This document shows positions 43,830 through 53,476 of a stretch of 64,000 bases of DNA, piece by piece (within the stretch, counting starts at the first letter, position 1; every line of letters begins with the position of its first letter). A program made the position numbers and the translations under genes. Source of the DNA: Galbibacter pacificus (lineage in GTDB: Bacteria; Bacteroidota; Bacteroidia; Flavobacteriales; Flavobacteriaceae). The stretch is taken from positions 372,001-436,000 of the forward strand of contig NZ_JAPMUA010000003.1 of the NCBI RefSeq assembly GCF_029603155.1, given 5' to 3'. The notes beneath the pieces are model-generated. The model did not search any database and was not told the origin of the DNA. It worked only from the letters and a program-made list of their open reading frames with translations.

Positions 43830-44678
43830 TTAATTTAGAGCAACATTATCTATTAGCCTTATGTCATTTGCATAAACTGCAACAAAAAGCCGGTAGTGTT
43901 TGTTTTCTTCTTTCGTTTTAACAGGTTTTAACGTATTTTCATCAGCAATCTCAGCATATTCCAAGCTTAAGCTTGGATTATTGCTAAACATGCCTTCAAT
44001 CCATTTTACCGTATCTTCTGCACTTTCTGTGCCAAACTTATTTTTGGCCGCTGTGATGGTTTTGTATATAAACGAAGCTTCTTCGCGCAGCTCGGCAGAG
44101 AGTCTTTCATTACGGGAGCTCATGGCCAGTCCGTTTGCTTCCCTGCTAATGGGGCATCCAATTACATTAACGGGAATGCGGTGCTTTTGCACCATTTTTT
44201 TAATGATTTGGAGCTGCTGAAAATCTTTTTCACCAAAATAAGCATTATCGGGCATGACGATACTAAATAATTTTTTTACAATCGTTCCAACACCGTCAAA
44301 ATGGCCGGTCCTGAACTTTCCTTCCATTTCATGTTCCAAACCATCAAAATCAAACTTTTCCGATGCAATATTGTTATCGTAAATTTCATGGGCGTTTGGA
44401 GTAAAAACAACAAGGTTGTGACTTAAATCTTCAAGAATTTTTAAATCTTTTTCCATTGTTTTAGGGTATTTCTCAAGATCCGTTTTATTGTCAAACTGTG
44501 TGGGGTTTACAAAAATACTCACAACAACAATATCGTTTTGGTTTAAAGCATTGTGTACCAGTGACAAATGACCTTTATGAAGGGCGCCCATAGTGGGGAC
44601 CAAACCAATGGTTTTATGTTCCTTTTTTTCCTTTTGAAGGAATTGGGTTAATGCTTCTTTTTGATTAAAAATTTGCAT
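43830..44678 (-). CDS. panC: Pantothenate synthetase
   Basis: A 282-residue ATP-dependent ligase joining pantoate with beta-alanine. The nucleotidyltransferase motif is VPTMGALHKGHLSLV, with FVNPTQF and DNAYFGEKDFQQL following and AMSSRNERLS near the end, all conserved. It leads the panC-panD unit, which supplies both of its inputs' last steps, and has a perfect -7 element (TAGCTTTG) upstream. Complete. Confidence 0.96.
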   Translation of the reverse strand: MQIFNQKEALTQFLQKEKKEHKTIGLVPTMGALHKGHLSLVHNALNQNDIVVVSIFVNPTQFDNKTDLEKYPKTMEKDLKILEDLSHNLVVFTPNAHEIYDNNIASEKFDFDGLEHEMEGKFRTGHFDGVGTIVKKLFSIVMPDNAYFGEKDFQQLQIIKKMVQKHRIPVNVIGCPISREANGLAMSSRNERLSAELREEASFIYKTITAAKNKFGTESAEDTVKWIEGMFSNNPSLSLEYAEIADENTLKPVKTKEENKHYRLFVAVYANDIRLIDNVALN

Positions 44679-44700
44679 TTTATAAAAAATTAACAGCGTG

Positions 44701-44708
44701 CAAAGCTA
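44701..44708 (-). promoter_or_regulatory. Predicted promoter -7 element for panC operon
   Basis: TAGCTTTG on the minus strand fits TAnnTTTG exactly and ends 22 bases before the panC ATG at 44678. It lies in a short divergent gap shared with the GT5-like gene promoter. Confidence 0.55.
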
Positions 44709-44739
44709 TATAAATTAAACTAATTAGGCATATTTTTTG

Positions 44740-44747
44740 TATTTTTG
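44740..44747 (+). promoter_or_regulatory. Predicted promoter -7 element for the GT5-like gene
   Basis: TATTTTTG, followed by CA, fits TAnnTTTG and ends 39 bases before the ATG at 44787. The divergent panC element lies 31 bases to the left. Confidence 0.55.
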
Positions 44748-44786
44748 CATGCTTTAACCCTTAGTCTAAAGAAACAAATTGATTTT

Positions 44787-45596
44787 ATGACAGACAAAAG
44801 AGTATTATTTGTCGCTTCTGAAATGGTTCCTTATTTACCTGAAAATGAAGTGTCATCAATGGCTTATGAGAGTCCAAGAATGGTGAATGACAGAGGAGGA
44901 CAAATACGAATCTTTATGCCTCGTTTTGGTAATATTAATGAAAGAAGGCATCAACTGCACGAAGTAATTCGCTTATCGGGAATGAATTTGGTGGTAAACG
45001 ATATGGATATGCCGCTTATCATTAAAGTTGCCTCTATTCCCAAAGAAAGAATCCAAGTTTACTTTATAGACAACGAAGAATACTTTAAAAGAAAGGCAAC
45101 TTTTACCGATGAAGAAGGTAATTTATTTCCCGACAACGATGAACGCGCAATTTTCTTTGCCAAAGGGGTTGTGGAAACGGTAAAAAAACTCAATTGGAAT
45201 CCAGATATTATCCATGTTCATGGATGGATGGCTTCTTTATTGCCGTTGTACCTTAAAAAATATTACGCAGACGAGCCCCTTTTTGCAGAAAGTAAAATAG
45301 TTACGTCTGTATACAACAAAGGTTTTGAGGGAACGTTAGATAAAGAAATGTTGGCGAAAGTTAAATTTGATGGTATAGAGGAAGGAGCAATAAAAGCACT
45401 GGAAGACCCTACGTACAGCAATGTTTTAAAAGTTGCCGTAGATCATTCGGATGCGGTAGTTGTTGCCTCTGAAGAACTCCCCGACGACCTAAAAAAACAT
45501 ATCGACTCGCTTTCAAAACCAGTACAGCCTTATGTTTCAATTTATGAATTTGAAGAGGCGTACAATCAATTTTACGAAACAAAAGTATTAAGTTAA
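44787..45596 (+). CDS. Glycogen/starch synthase N-terminal-domain protein (GT5-like, half length)
   Basis: About 269 residues corresponding only to the starch-synthase catalytic N-terminal domain: RVLFVASEMVPYLPENEV, then RIFMPRFGNINERRHQLHEV and WNPDIIHVHGWMASLLPLYL. True glycogen synthases have about 480 residues with a C-terminal GT1 domain holding the ADP-glucose site; that half is missing here, with no trace downstream. Such short forms are common in Flavobacteriia, where the function is not settled. It begins the run GT5-like, DUF4270, glmS. Confidence 0.85.
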   Translation: MTDKRVLFVASEMVPYLPENEVSSMAYESPRMVNDRGGQIRIFMPRFGNINERRHQLHEVIRLSGMNLVVNDMDMPLIIKVASIPKERIQVYFIDNEEYFKRKATFTDEEGNLFPDNDERAIFFAKGVVETVKKLNWNPDIIHVHGWMASLLPLYLKKYYADEPLFAESKIVTSVYNKGFEGTLDKEMLAKVKFDGIEEGAIKALEDPTYSNVLKVAVDHSDAVVVASEELPDDLKKHIDSLSKPVQPYVSIYEFEEAYNQFYETKVLS

Positions 45597-45609
45597 TCCA
45601 GCGGATACA

Positions 45610-47259
45610 ATGAAGAAGATTTTTAAAGGAAGTTATATGCTTACGGCACTACTTGTAACGGGTAGTGTTATTTTTTTTACAGCATGTGAAAGAGACTACA
45701 ATACCATTGGCGTAGACCTTATAGACGATGGAAGCACGGTAACAAATAGTGTAAAATACGATGTGTTTACCTATAACCGAAAACTGGAAAGTGTAAGGAC
45801 AGATGGCCTTACGGCCTATCAACTGAGCGACTTTAACCAGCCCGTATACGGACTTGAGCAAACATCGTTTGTGGGCCAGATGCTTTTAGGTACGACTGAT
45901 CCAACTTTTGGAGAAAAGAGCCAGATCGATGAAAATGCCGAAGGACAGGAAAACGAGCGTGCAACGGCAGTATATTTATACATTCCTTTTTTCAGTACGG
46001 CGTTAACCGATACCACCGATTTGGACGAAAATGAACCAAAACCCTATCGTATAGATTCAATTTACGGGAACCGAAACACGCCTTTTACGTTAAAGGTACA
46101 GGAATATACCAAGTTTTTACGTGACCTTGACCCCGGGTCAAATTTTCAAGATGCCCAGGAATATTTTTCAAGCGAAGACCCTACGTCTTTTGTGACTACT
46201 GTTTTGTATGAAGACAGTTACACAATAGACGAAGAGGAAATTTTATTTTTTAACGGGGAAGACGATCCCGATACTGAAGATGAAGACGAGTCGGTTACCG
46301 TTCCTTCAGAAAGACTTTCACCTGGAATATGGGTTGAATTGGATAAACAATTTTTTCAGGAAAAAATATTGGACAATGAAGGGGCGAGCGTTTTGGCCAG
46401 TCAGAACAACTTCAAGGAATTTTTGCGCGGGCTTTATATTTCCATGGAATCTGCCAACCACGAACTGGCAATGCTCTTAAATGTAGCAAACGCATATGTA
46501 GAAATTCAATATGACTACGATACAACAAACGATGATGATGAAGCCGTTGTGGAAAACTCGACTTTTAAGTTAAGCTTGAACGGTAACAAGGTAAATTATA
46601 TAGATGAAGCCGCATATCCTGCCACTGTTTTAGATCAGTTTAACAATGCCAATGCTTCAAATTTATATGTACGGGGCGGAAGTGGGACATATGTAGAGTT
46701 GGACATGTTGGGCGGTCAAGACCCCGATGTTGCATTTCAAGAAGCCGAAGAAAATGATTGGTTAATAAACGAGGCAAACCTTGTTTTTTATGTAGATGAA
46801 GAAAGCCTGACAGAGGAGTCAAAATTAACCCTGCCAAAACGATTGTATTTGTATGATCTCAGCAATGAAAGGGTTTTGGTCGATTATAATAACGTTTTGG
46901 ACACAAATACAGGTATAGATTCTACCACTAAGACTATATTTGGGGGTATATTGGATGCAGATAATGAAAAAGGGATTCAATATAAGTTTAGGATTACAGA
47001 ATATATAAATGATATTATCCGTAAGGATTCAACCAATACACGATTGGCCTTGACAACGACTAATAGTATCTTAAACTCAACGAACGTTTCAGCATATAAG
47101 GTTCAAGATGGTAGTGCAGAAACCGACGAAGACCTAAAAATAAAAATTCCCCAAGCCTCCATACCAAACCAATACGGAACTGTGTTGTTTGGAAACAATG
47201 CAGGTAATGATAAAAAGTTACAATTAGAAATTTTTTATACCAAACCAAAAGAAGACTAA
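45610..47259 (+). CDS. DUF4270 domain lipoprotein
   Basis: A 549-residue lipoprotein (lipobox FFTAC, Cys26). NTIGVDLIDDGSTV is the DUF4270 N-terminal block, with FTYNRKLESVRTDGLTAYQLG-like sequence next (here LTAYQLSDFNQPVYG), and the rest is an all-beta-looking body rich in Asp and Tyr. It is outside the cytoplasm, probably on the outer membrane. It starts 13 bases after the GT5-like gene and 16 bases before glmS, so it is co-transcribed. Function unknown. Confidence 0.83.
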   Translation: MKKIFKGSYMLTALLVTGSVIFFTACERDYNTIGVDLIDDGSTVTNSVKYDVFTYNRKLESVRTDGLTAYQLSDFNQPVYGLEQTSFVGQMLLGTTDPTFGEKSQIDENAEGQENERATAVYLYIPFFSTALTDTTDLDENEPKPYRIDSIYGNRNTPFTLKVQEYTKFLRDLDPGSNFQDAQEYFSSEDPTSFVTTVLYEDSYTIDEEEILFFNGEDDPDTEDEDESVTVPSERLSPGIWVELDKQFFQEKILDNEGASVLASQNNFKEFLRGLYISMESANHELAMLLNVANAYVEIQYDYDTTNDDDEAVVENSTFKLSLNGNKVNYIDEAAYPATVLDQFNNANASNLYVRGGSGTYVELDMLGGQDPDVAFQEAEENDWLINEANLVFYVDEESLTEESKLTLPKRLYLYDLSNERVLVDYNNVLDTNTGIDSTTKTIFGGILDADNEKGIQYKFRITEYINDIIRKDSTNTRLALTTTNSILNSTNVSAYKVQDGSAETDEDLKIKIPQASIPNQYGTVLFGNNAGNDKKLQLEIFYTKPKED

Positions 47260-47275
47260 ATAAAACTTAAAAAAA

Positions 47276-49123
47276 ATGTGTGGAATTGTAGGTTATATAG
47301 GTGCACGGCAAGCATATCCAATTATTACCAAAGGCCTTGAAAGGTTAGAATACAGAGGGTATGACAGTGCAGGGATTGTTCTTTACGATGGTGAAGACAC
47401 AAATTTGTGCAAAACAAAAGGGAAGGTAGCCGATTTAAAAGCTAAGGCAGAAAGCGAAAATACAACCAATGGAAGTATTGGCTTGGGCCATACCCGTTGG
47501 GCAACGCACGGTATCCCAAACGATGTAAACGCACATCCGCATTATTCAAATTCCGGGAACTTGGTGATAATCCATAACGGAATTATAGAAAACTACGGAT
47601 CTATAAAAAAAGCACTCCAGAAAAGAGGCTATAAATTTGAGTCTGATACCGATACCGAGGTGTTGGTGAACTTAATTGAGGACATCAAAAAAAATGAGAA
47701 CGTAAAATTAGGAAAAGCAGTTCAAATAGCTTTAAACCAAGTAATAGGGGCTTATGCGATTGCAGTTTTCGACAAATCTAAACCCGATGAAATAGTAACG
47801 GCTAAATTAGGGAGCCCATTGGCCATTGGTGTGGGCGAGGACGAATTTTTTATCGCCTCCGATGCTTCTCCTTTTATTGAATATACCAACAATGCCATTT
47901 ATCTGGAAGACGAGCAAATGGCCATCGTCCGTCTGGGACGCGATGTTAAAATACGGCAAATAAAAGACGATAAGGCGGTAGCCCCATATGTGCACGAGCT
48001 TCAGTTGAGCCTTGAGCAAATTGAAAAAAATGGGTACGACCATTTTATGCTGAAAGAAATCCATGAACAGCCCGAAGCGATAAAAGACACTTATCGGGGT
48101 CGTTTAAGGATAAACGAAGGCATTATAAAAATGGCCGGAATAGAAGATAACCTTGAAAAAATATTAAAGGCCAACAGGATAATTATTGTGGCCTGCGGGA
48201 CATCGTGGCATGCTGGTTTGGTGGCCGAATATATTTTTGAAGACTTGGTGCGTATTCCCGTTGAGGTCGAATATGCATCAGAATTTAGATATAGAAACCC
48301 CGTAATTACTTCAAACGATGTGGTTATTGCCATATCGCAATCTGGGGAAACTGCCGATACACTGGCTGCTATAAAATTGGCCAAACAAAACGGAGCTTTT
48401 GTATTTGGCGTATGCAACGTGGTAGGATCTTCTATCGCAAGGGAATCCCATGCAGGGGCCTATACCCATGCCGGACCAGAAATCGGGGTAGCTTCAACCA
48501 AAGCGTTTACAACACAGATTACTGTTTTAACATTGATCGCCTTGAAGTTGGCACAGTCTAAAGGGATGCTTTCCAAAACAGAATTTCAGCAATACCTTGC
48601 AGAAATGGAGGCCATTCCTGCCAAAGTGGAGAAATGTTTAAAAATAGACGACCATGTAAAATATATTTCATCAATATATAAAGACTCTCCTAATTTTCTG
48701 TACTTGGGAAGGGGTTACAACTTCCCGGTAGCATTAGAAGGTGCTTTAAAGCTTAAGGAGATTTCTTATATCCATGCGGAAGGATATCCGGCCGCCGAAA
48801 TGAAACACGGGCCTATTGCCTTAATTGATGAACAGATGCCGGTTGTAGTAATTGCTACCAAAAAAGGGCATTATGAAAAAGTGGTAAGTAATATTCAGGA
48901 AATCAAATCCAGAAAAGGAAAAATCATCGGAATTGTTACCGAAGGCGATGAGGAAGTTCGTTCAATGGCCGATTTTGTCATCGAAGTGCCTGAAACATTA
49001 GAAGGCTTGACGCCATTGTTAACTACAATTCCACTGCAATTGCTTTCTTATCATATTGCAGTGATGAGAGGGTGTAATGTAGATCAACCCCGTAATCTTG
49101 CAAAATCTGTAACGGTTGAGTGA
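47276..49123 (+). CDS. glmS: Glutamine-fructose-6-phosphate aminotransferase (isomerizing)
   Basis: A 615-residue enzyme. Cys2 of MCGIVGYIG is the glutaminase nucleophile; LEYRGYDSAG, HTRWATHG and NGIIENYG complete that domain. Two SIS domains follow (ACGTSWHAG, SQSGETADT, STKAFTTQ), and the C-terminal DQPRNLAKSVTVE is the canonical end. It makes glucosamine-6-phosphate for peptidoglycan and lipopolysaccharide. I see no glmS ribozyme-like leader; the gap before it is only 16 bases. Confidence 0.97.
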   Translation: MCGIVGYIGARQAYPIITKGLERLEYRGYDSAGIVLYDGEDTNLCKTKGKVADLKAKAESENTTNGSIGLGHTRWATHGIPNDVNAHPHYSNSGNLVIIHNGIIENYGSIKKALQKRGYKFESDTDTEVLVNLIEDIKKNENVKLGKAVQIALNQVIGAYAIAVFDKSKPDEIVTAKLGSPLAIGVGEDEFFIASDASPFIEYTNNAIYLEDEQMAIVRLGRDVKIRQIKDDKAVAPYVHELQLSLEQIEKNGYDHFMLKEIHEQPEAIKDTYRGRLRINEGIIKMAGIEDNLEKILKANRIIIVACGTSWHAGLVAEYIFEDLVRIPVEVEYASEFRYRNPVITSNDVVIAISQSGETADTLAAIKLAKQNGAFVFGVCNVVGSSIARESHAGAYTHAGPEIGVASTKAFTTQITVLTLIALKLAQSKGMLSKTEFQQYLAEMEAIPAKVEKCLKIDDHVKYISSIYKDSPNFLYLGRGYNFPVALEGALKLKEISYIHAEGYPAAEMKHGPIALIDEQMPVVVIATKKGHYEKVVSNIQEIKSRKGKIIGIVTEGDEEVRSMADFVIEVPETLEGLTPLLTTIPLQLLSYHIAVMRGCNVDQPRNLAKSVTVE

Positions 49124-49137
49124 ATGAGTGATAATTT

Positions 49138-49163
49138 CGTAATTTTTTAATTAAAAAGTTACG
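49138..49163. repeat. AT-rich inverted repeat between glmS and the TonB receptor
   Basis: CGTAATTTTTTAA and TTAAAAAGTTACG form a 13-bp palindrome with one G-T mismatch and no loop. It could be a weak terminator for glmS or a regulatory site for the receptor. No perfect -7 element was found in the 86-base gap. Confidence 0.4.
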
Positions 49164-49209
49164 TAATTGAAAAAATATGTATATTGTTCTTATCAAAAAC
49201 TAACATATT

Positions 49210-51957
49210 ATGATAAGAACAATTTTTTTTGTGCTCACTTTTCTCTTTAGTGCATTGGGAGTTGCCCAGACTACTATTTCCGGAAAAGTGGTTGATGAAC
49301 AAAACCAGCCCATTCCCGGAGCAAATGTGCAAGTGATGGGAACAACAGTTGGAACCGTAACCGACTTTGAGGGGAATTTTTCACTATCAATAGAAGATGA
49401 ATATCCGTTCAATATTAAAGTTTCTAGCATTGGCTTTGCTCCGCAAACGATTGCGTTGTCAACGGCACGGTCATTGCAAATTCAACTAAAAGAAGAAACT
49501 ACCAACTTGGGAGAAATTGTTATCTCGGCATCGAGGACACCCGAACGTATTTTTGAGTCGCCCGTTACAGTGGAACGATTTGGCCTGAAAGAAATAAAAA
49601 ATACGGCTTCTGTCGATTTTTACGATGGCCTGGAAAATCTTAAGGGGGTAGATATCAATACCAATAGTTTAACCTTTAAATCAATTAACACCCGTGGATT
49701 TGCGGCTTTTGCCAATACACGTTTTGTCCAGTTAATTGATGGAATGGACAATGCGGCACCGGCCTTGAATTTTCCTTTGGGTAATTTATTGGGAATGACA
49801 GAGATAGATGTGCAAAGCGTGGAATTATTGCCCGGTGCATCGTCTGCCTTGTATGGAGCCAATGCGTTTAATGGAATTTTGTTTATGCGGAGTAAAAGCC
49901 CGTTCGATTTTGAAGGAATAAGCGCTTATGCCAAATCGGGAATGACATCACAAGAAGCTGCCGGAGATAATGTTTTTTGGGACTTGGGAATACGCGTTGC
50001 CAAAAAGTTTTCTGATAAATTTGCCGCCAAAGCCAACTTTTCTTATTTAAAAGGAACCGATTGGTTTGCGGTAAGTCAAGAAAATGTACTAAATCCGGGA
50101 ACTGGTCGTGAAATGCCCGATTACGATGGGTTAAACGTATATGGCGATGAGGTAAGCACCAATATTCGCGCTGTAGGTATTGCCCTTGCAGAAAACGGGA
50201 TCATTCCGGAAGGAGCGGTTAATTTACTGCCCAATGAAAATGTAAGTAGAACAGGTTATCTTGAAAGCAACTTAACAAATTACGAAGCAGAGAGCGTAAA
50301 GTTTGATGCAGCGTTACATTATCGCCCATTTGCCGATGATTTGGAAATTATTTACCAAGGAAAAATTGGTAAGGGAGCTACTATTTATCAAGGTTCCAAT
50401 AGATATTCATTGAAAAACTTCTTCTTGCAACAACACAAAATAGAAGTCCGTAATGACAATTTTTTTGTAAGAGGATATATGACCGATGAGGATGCGGGAG
50501 ATTCCTACGATATGCGATTCACCGGGATTAACGTAAATCGTTATTGGAAGGGAGACCAACAATGGTTTGGCGAATATGCAGGTGCATATGTGCAAGCAAC
50601 TTTAAGTGGGGCATCCAGCGAACAAGCGCATACAATTGCCAGGCAAACGGCCGACACAGGCAGGCTTATTCCAGGGACGCCGGAATTTCAACAGGCATTT
50701 AATACCGTAACTACCAATCCCGATTTGGCTTCCGGGTCTCAGTTTAGGGACGGATCGCAATTGTACCATGCAGATGCCAATTACAACTTTTCGCATTTGG
50801 TTGATTTTGCCGACATTCAAGTGGGCGGTTCTTTTAGGACGTATCGTTTGAATTCCTTCGGAACTATTTTTACTGATTACGATGGCCCCATAAGTTATAA
50901 TGAATTAGGGCTGTATACGCAAATTCAAAAACAATTAATGGATGAGCGGTTGAAGCTTACCGGTTCGTTGCGTTATGATAAATCCGAATTGTTTAACGGG
51001 CAGGTAACGCCCCGTTTTTCTGTGGGATATACAGCAGGCGAAAATAGAAACCACAACTTTAGGGCATCTATACAAACGGCCTTTAGAAACCCGACCACAC
51101 AAGATTTATATATTGGGTTAGATGTAGGAAGGGCTATATTGGTAGGTTCGGCCGAAGATAATCTGGACAGATATGTACGCACCTTTGACGTAAATAATCA
51201 AGCAGCCAACGGCGGAAACCCTACTGCAACCATAAGTGGAAGAAATGCTTACGAAAATTCATTTTCCGCAGCTTCGGTCCAGGCAGGTGCTCCGGTAGCT
51301 TCAGATGTCGATTTGGTAAAACCGGAACAGGCCATTGCATACGAGATTGGCTATAGAGGTCAATTAGGGAAAGTAAGCATTGATCTAAGCGGGTATTACA
51401 CCGATTATACCGACTTTATTGCAACTCAAAATGTAGTTGCTCCATTATACGGAGAAGTTGGAGACAATTCGCAATCATTGGTAGCCATACAAAGTGGCGA
51501 CTATAAAGTGTTTCAAACCTACACCAATGCAAAATCCGGTGTACAATCGTATGGAGCTTCTATTGCTGTTTCGACTAAAGTTTTTAATGGATTTGATTTA
51601 AGCGGAAATTACACCTATGCCGATTTTGATCAAGACGATCCCGAATTTAGAGCGGGATTTAATACGCCAAAACATAAATTCAAAGCTTCTTTTGGGCATA
51701 CAGAACTGGTGAAGAATTTTGGGTTCAACTTTAGTTACCGGTGGAGCGATGCCTTTTTCTGGCAGGCAGGTTTTGGCGATGGAAACATCCCTTCGATTAC
51801 GGTTATGGACGCACAGTTAAACTATACAGTGCCAAGCATAAAATCTATTTTTAAGGTGGGTGCCGCTAACCTGTCTGGAGAAGAATATTACACTGCTTAC
51901 GGAACAGGGTTAATAGGAACACAACTCTACGTGTCTTGGACAATCAATAACTTTTAA
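49210..51957 (+). CDS. TonB-dependent outer-membrane receptor with CarboxypepD_reg-like domain
   Basis: A 915-residue receptor. A signal peptide (about 1-19) is followed by a carboxypeptidase-regulatory-like domain (ISGKVVDEQNQPIPGANVQV), the plug (EIVISASRTPERIFESPVTV, ELLPGASSALYGANAFNG) and a long beta-barrel ending QLYVSWTINNF with terminal Phe. It is not a SusC type, since it lacks the SusC signature and a SusD partner. It is followed after 22 bases by an SGNH hydrolase lipoprotein, which suggests uptake of an esterified ligand, but the substrate is unknown. Confidence 0.92.
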   Translation: MIRTIFFVLTFLFSALGVAQTTISGKVVDEQNQPIPGANVQVMGTTVGTVTDFEGNFSLSIEDEYPFNIKVSSIGFAPQTIALSTARSLQIQLKEETTNLGEIVISASRTPERIFESPVTVERFGLKEIKNTASVDFYDGLENLKGVDINTNSLTFKSINTRGFAAFANTRFVQLIDGMDNAAPALNFPLGNLLGMTEIDVQSVELLPGASSALYGANAFNGILFMRSKSPFDFEGISAYAKSGMTSQEAAGDNVFWDLGIRVAKKFSDKFAAKANFSYLKGTDWFAVSQENVLNPGTGREMPDYDGLNVYGDEVSTNIRAVGIALAENGIIPEGAVNLLPNENVSRTGYLESNLTNYEAESVKFDAALHYRPFADDLEIIYQGKIGKGATIYQGSNRYSLKNFFLQQHKIEVRNDNFFVRGYMTDEDAGDSYDMRFTGINVNRYWKGDQQWFGEYAGAYVQATLSGASSEQAHTIARQTADTGRLIPGTPEFQQAFNTVTTNPDLASGSQFRDGSQLYHADANYNFSHLVDFADIQVGGSFRTYRLNSFGTIFTDYDGPISYNELGLYTQIQKQLMDERLKLTGSLRYDKSELFNGQVTPRFSVGYTAGENRNHNFRASIQTAFRNPTTQDLYIGLDVGRAILVGSAEDNLDRYVRTFDVNNQAANGGNPTATISGRNAYENSFSAASVQAGAPVASDVDLVKPEQAIAYEIGYRGQLGKVSIDLSGYYTDYTDFIATQNVVAPLYGEVGDNSQSLVAIQSGDYKVFQTYTNAKSGVQSYGASIAVSTKVFNGFDLSGNYTYADFDQDDPEFRAGFNTPKHKFKASFGHTELVKNFGFNFSYRWSDAFFWQAGFGDGNIPSITVMDAQLNYTVPSIKSIFKVGAANLSGEEYYTAYGTGLIGTQLYVSWTINNF

Positions 51958-51979
51958 GCTAATTATAATACGATATTTT

Positions 51980-53476
51980 ATGAATACCAACTATATAAGT
52001 TTGCTATTGCTGTTGCTTTTAGGATTATATTCCTGTAGCTCTGATGACGATTCCGGAACAATGCACGGTCCTGAAGAAGAATATTCTGCCGGAGCAGCCG
52101 ATTTTTCAAATTATGTGTCGGTGGGAAATTCCCTAACCGCTGGATATACCGATGGGGCTCTTTTCATTGCCGGACAAACAAATTCGTTGCCCAATATATT
52201 GGCAACACAATTTTCTTTAGTGGGAGGAGGAGAATTTAATCAGCCCTTAATGAACGGTAATTTGGGAGGATTGCTTTTAGGGGGTAATCCTTTGCCCGGA
52301 TTTGAAAACCGACTGTATTTTAATGGCTCGGGCCCGGTACGCTTACCGGGCATGCCAACTACCGATATATCGCAAATACTTTCGGGGAACTATAATAACA
52401 TGGGGGTCCCGGGTGCTTTAAGTTATCATTTGGTAATACCGGGTTATGGTAATATCGCTGGGCTACAAACTGGGAGCGCCAATCCCTATTTTGTGCGTTT
52501 TTCGTCAAGCCCATCAACCAGCGTTATTGCCGATGCGGTTGCGCAAAACCCTACTTTTTTTAGCCTTTGGATAGGGAACAATGACGTGCTGGGCTATGCT
52601 ACTGGCGGGGGCGTTGGTATAGATCAAACGGGCAACCTTGACTTTACCACCTATGCCACCAACGATATTACCGATCCAGATGTGTTTGCGCAAATGTATG
52701 CCAATATTGTTTCTCAATTGGTGCAAAACGATGCTAAGGGAATTGTGGCCAATATTCCAGACATAACATCGATTCCTTATTTTACAACCGTGCCTTATAA
52801 CGCCATTCCTTTAGATGAAAATACTGCCGATGCCATTAATGGGGCTTACGCTGCATATAATGGCGGATTGGTGCAGGCGCAAGGTTTTGGTTTGATTACT
52901 GCTGAAGAAGTAGAAAAACGGACGATTAATTTTAGTGCCGGACAAAATGCAGTTGTATTGATAGACGAAGATTTAACCGATTTAACAGGTGTAAATCCTG
53001 CCTTGATAAATATGCGGCAGGCAACCGAGGAGGATTTGATACCCCTGCCGGTGTCTTCTGTTTTAGGTACACTGGCCGACCCGAACAATCCGCAGTCTGT
53101 TATTGGTGTTGGTGTTCCGTTAGACGACGGCCAGGTATTGATACCATCTGAACAAATGCACGTAAAAACCGCAACACAGGCATACAATGCCACAATACAG
53201 GCGGTTGCAGAACAGCATGGATTGGCATTGGTGGATGCAAACGCAATATTAACCGCATTGTCTCAAGAGGGCGGGGTGCCTTTTGATGAATTTGTTTTGA
53301 ACGACGATCTGATTTTTGGGGGCGCCTTTTCGTTGGATGGGATCCATCCAACGGCAAGAGGGTATGCCTATCTGGCCAACAAATTTCTAGAGGCCATCGA
53401 AGTTGAATATGAGGCTACTTTACCAAGATTGAAGGCGGCAGACTATAATACGCTTTACCCAGCACAATTACCATAA
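51980..53476 (+). CDS. SGNH/GDSL-type hydrolase lipoprotein
   Basis: A 498-residue lipoprotein (lipobox LYSC, Cys19). The SGNH blocks are visible: VGNSLTAGYTDG (block I, with the Ser nucleophile), WIGNNDVLGYA (block III Asn) and DGIHPTARGYAYLAN (block V Asp and His). Block I reads GNS rather than GDS. The middle, about 80-190, is Gly- and Asn-rich. It pairs with the receptor upstream as a likely esterase or lipase on the outer surface. Substrate unknown. Confidence 0.85.
   Translation: MNTNYISLLLLLLLGLYSCSSDDDSGTMHGPEEEYSAGAADFSNYVSVGNSLTAGYTDGALFIAGQTNSLPNILATQFSLVGGGEFNQPLMNGNLGGLLLGGNPLPGFENRLYFNGSGPVRLPGMPTTDISQILSGNYNNMGVPGALSYHLVIPGYGNIAGLQTGSANPYFVRFSSSPSTSVIADAVAQNPTFFSLWIGNNDVLGYATGGGVGIDQTGNLDFTTYATNDITDPDVFAQMYANIVSQLVQNDAKGIVANIPDITSIPYFTTVPYNAIPLDENTADAINGAYAAYNGGLVQAQGFGLITAEEVEKRTINFSAGQNAVVLIDEDLTDLTGVNPALINMRQATEEDLIPLPVSSVLGTLADPNNPQSVIGVGVPLDDGQVLIPSEQMHVKTATQAYNATIQAVAEQHGLALVDANAILTALSQEGGVPFDEFVLNDDLIFGGAFSLDGIHPTARGYAYLANKFLEAIEVEYEATLPRLKAADYNTLYPAQLP

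Noticed and set aside
47260..47275. Possible glmS ribozyme before glmS
   Set aside because: The gap to the preceding gene is only 16 bases, too short to hold the ribozyme, which is a feature of Firmicutes.
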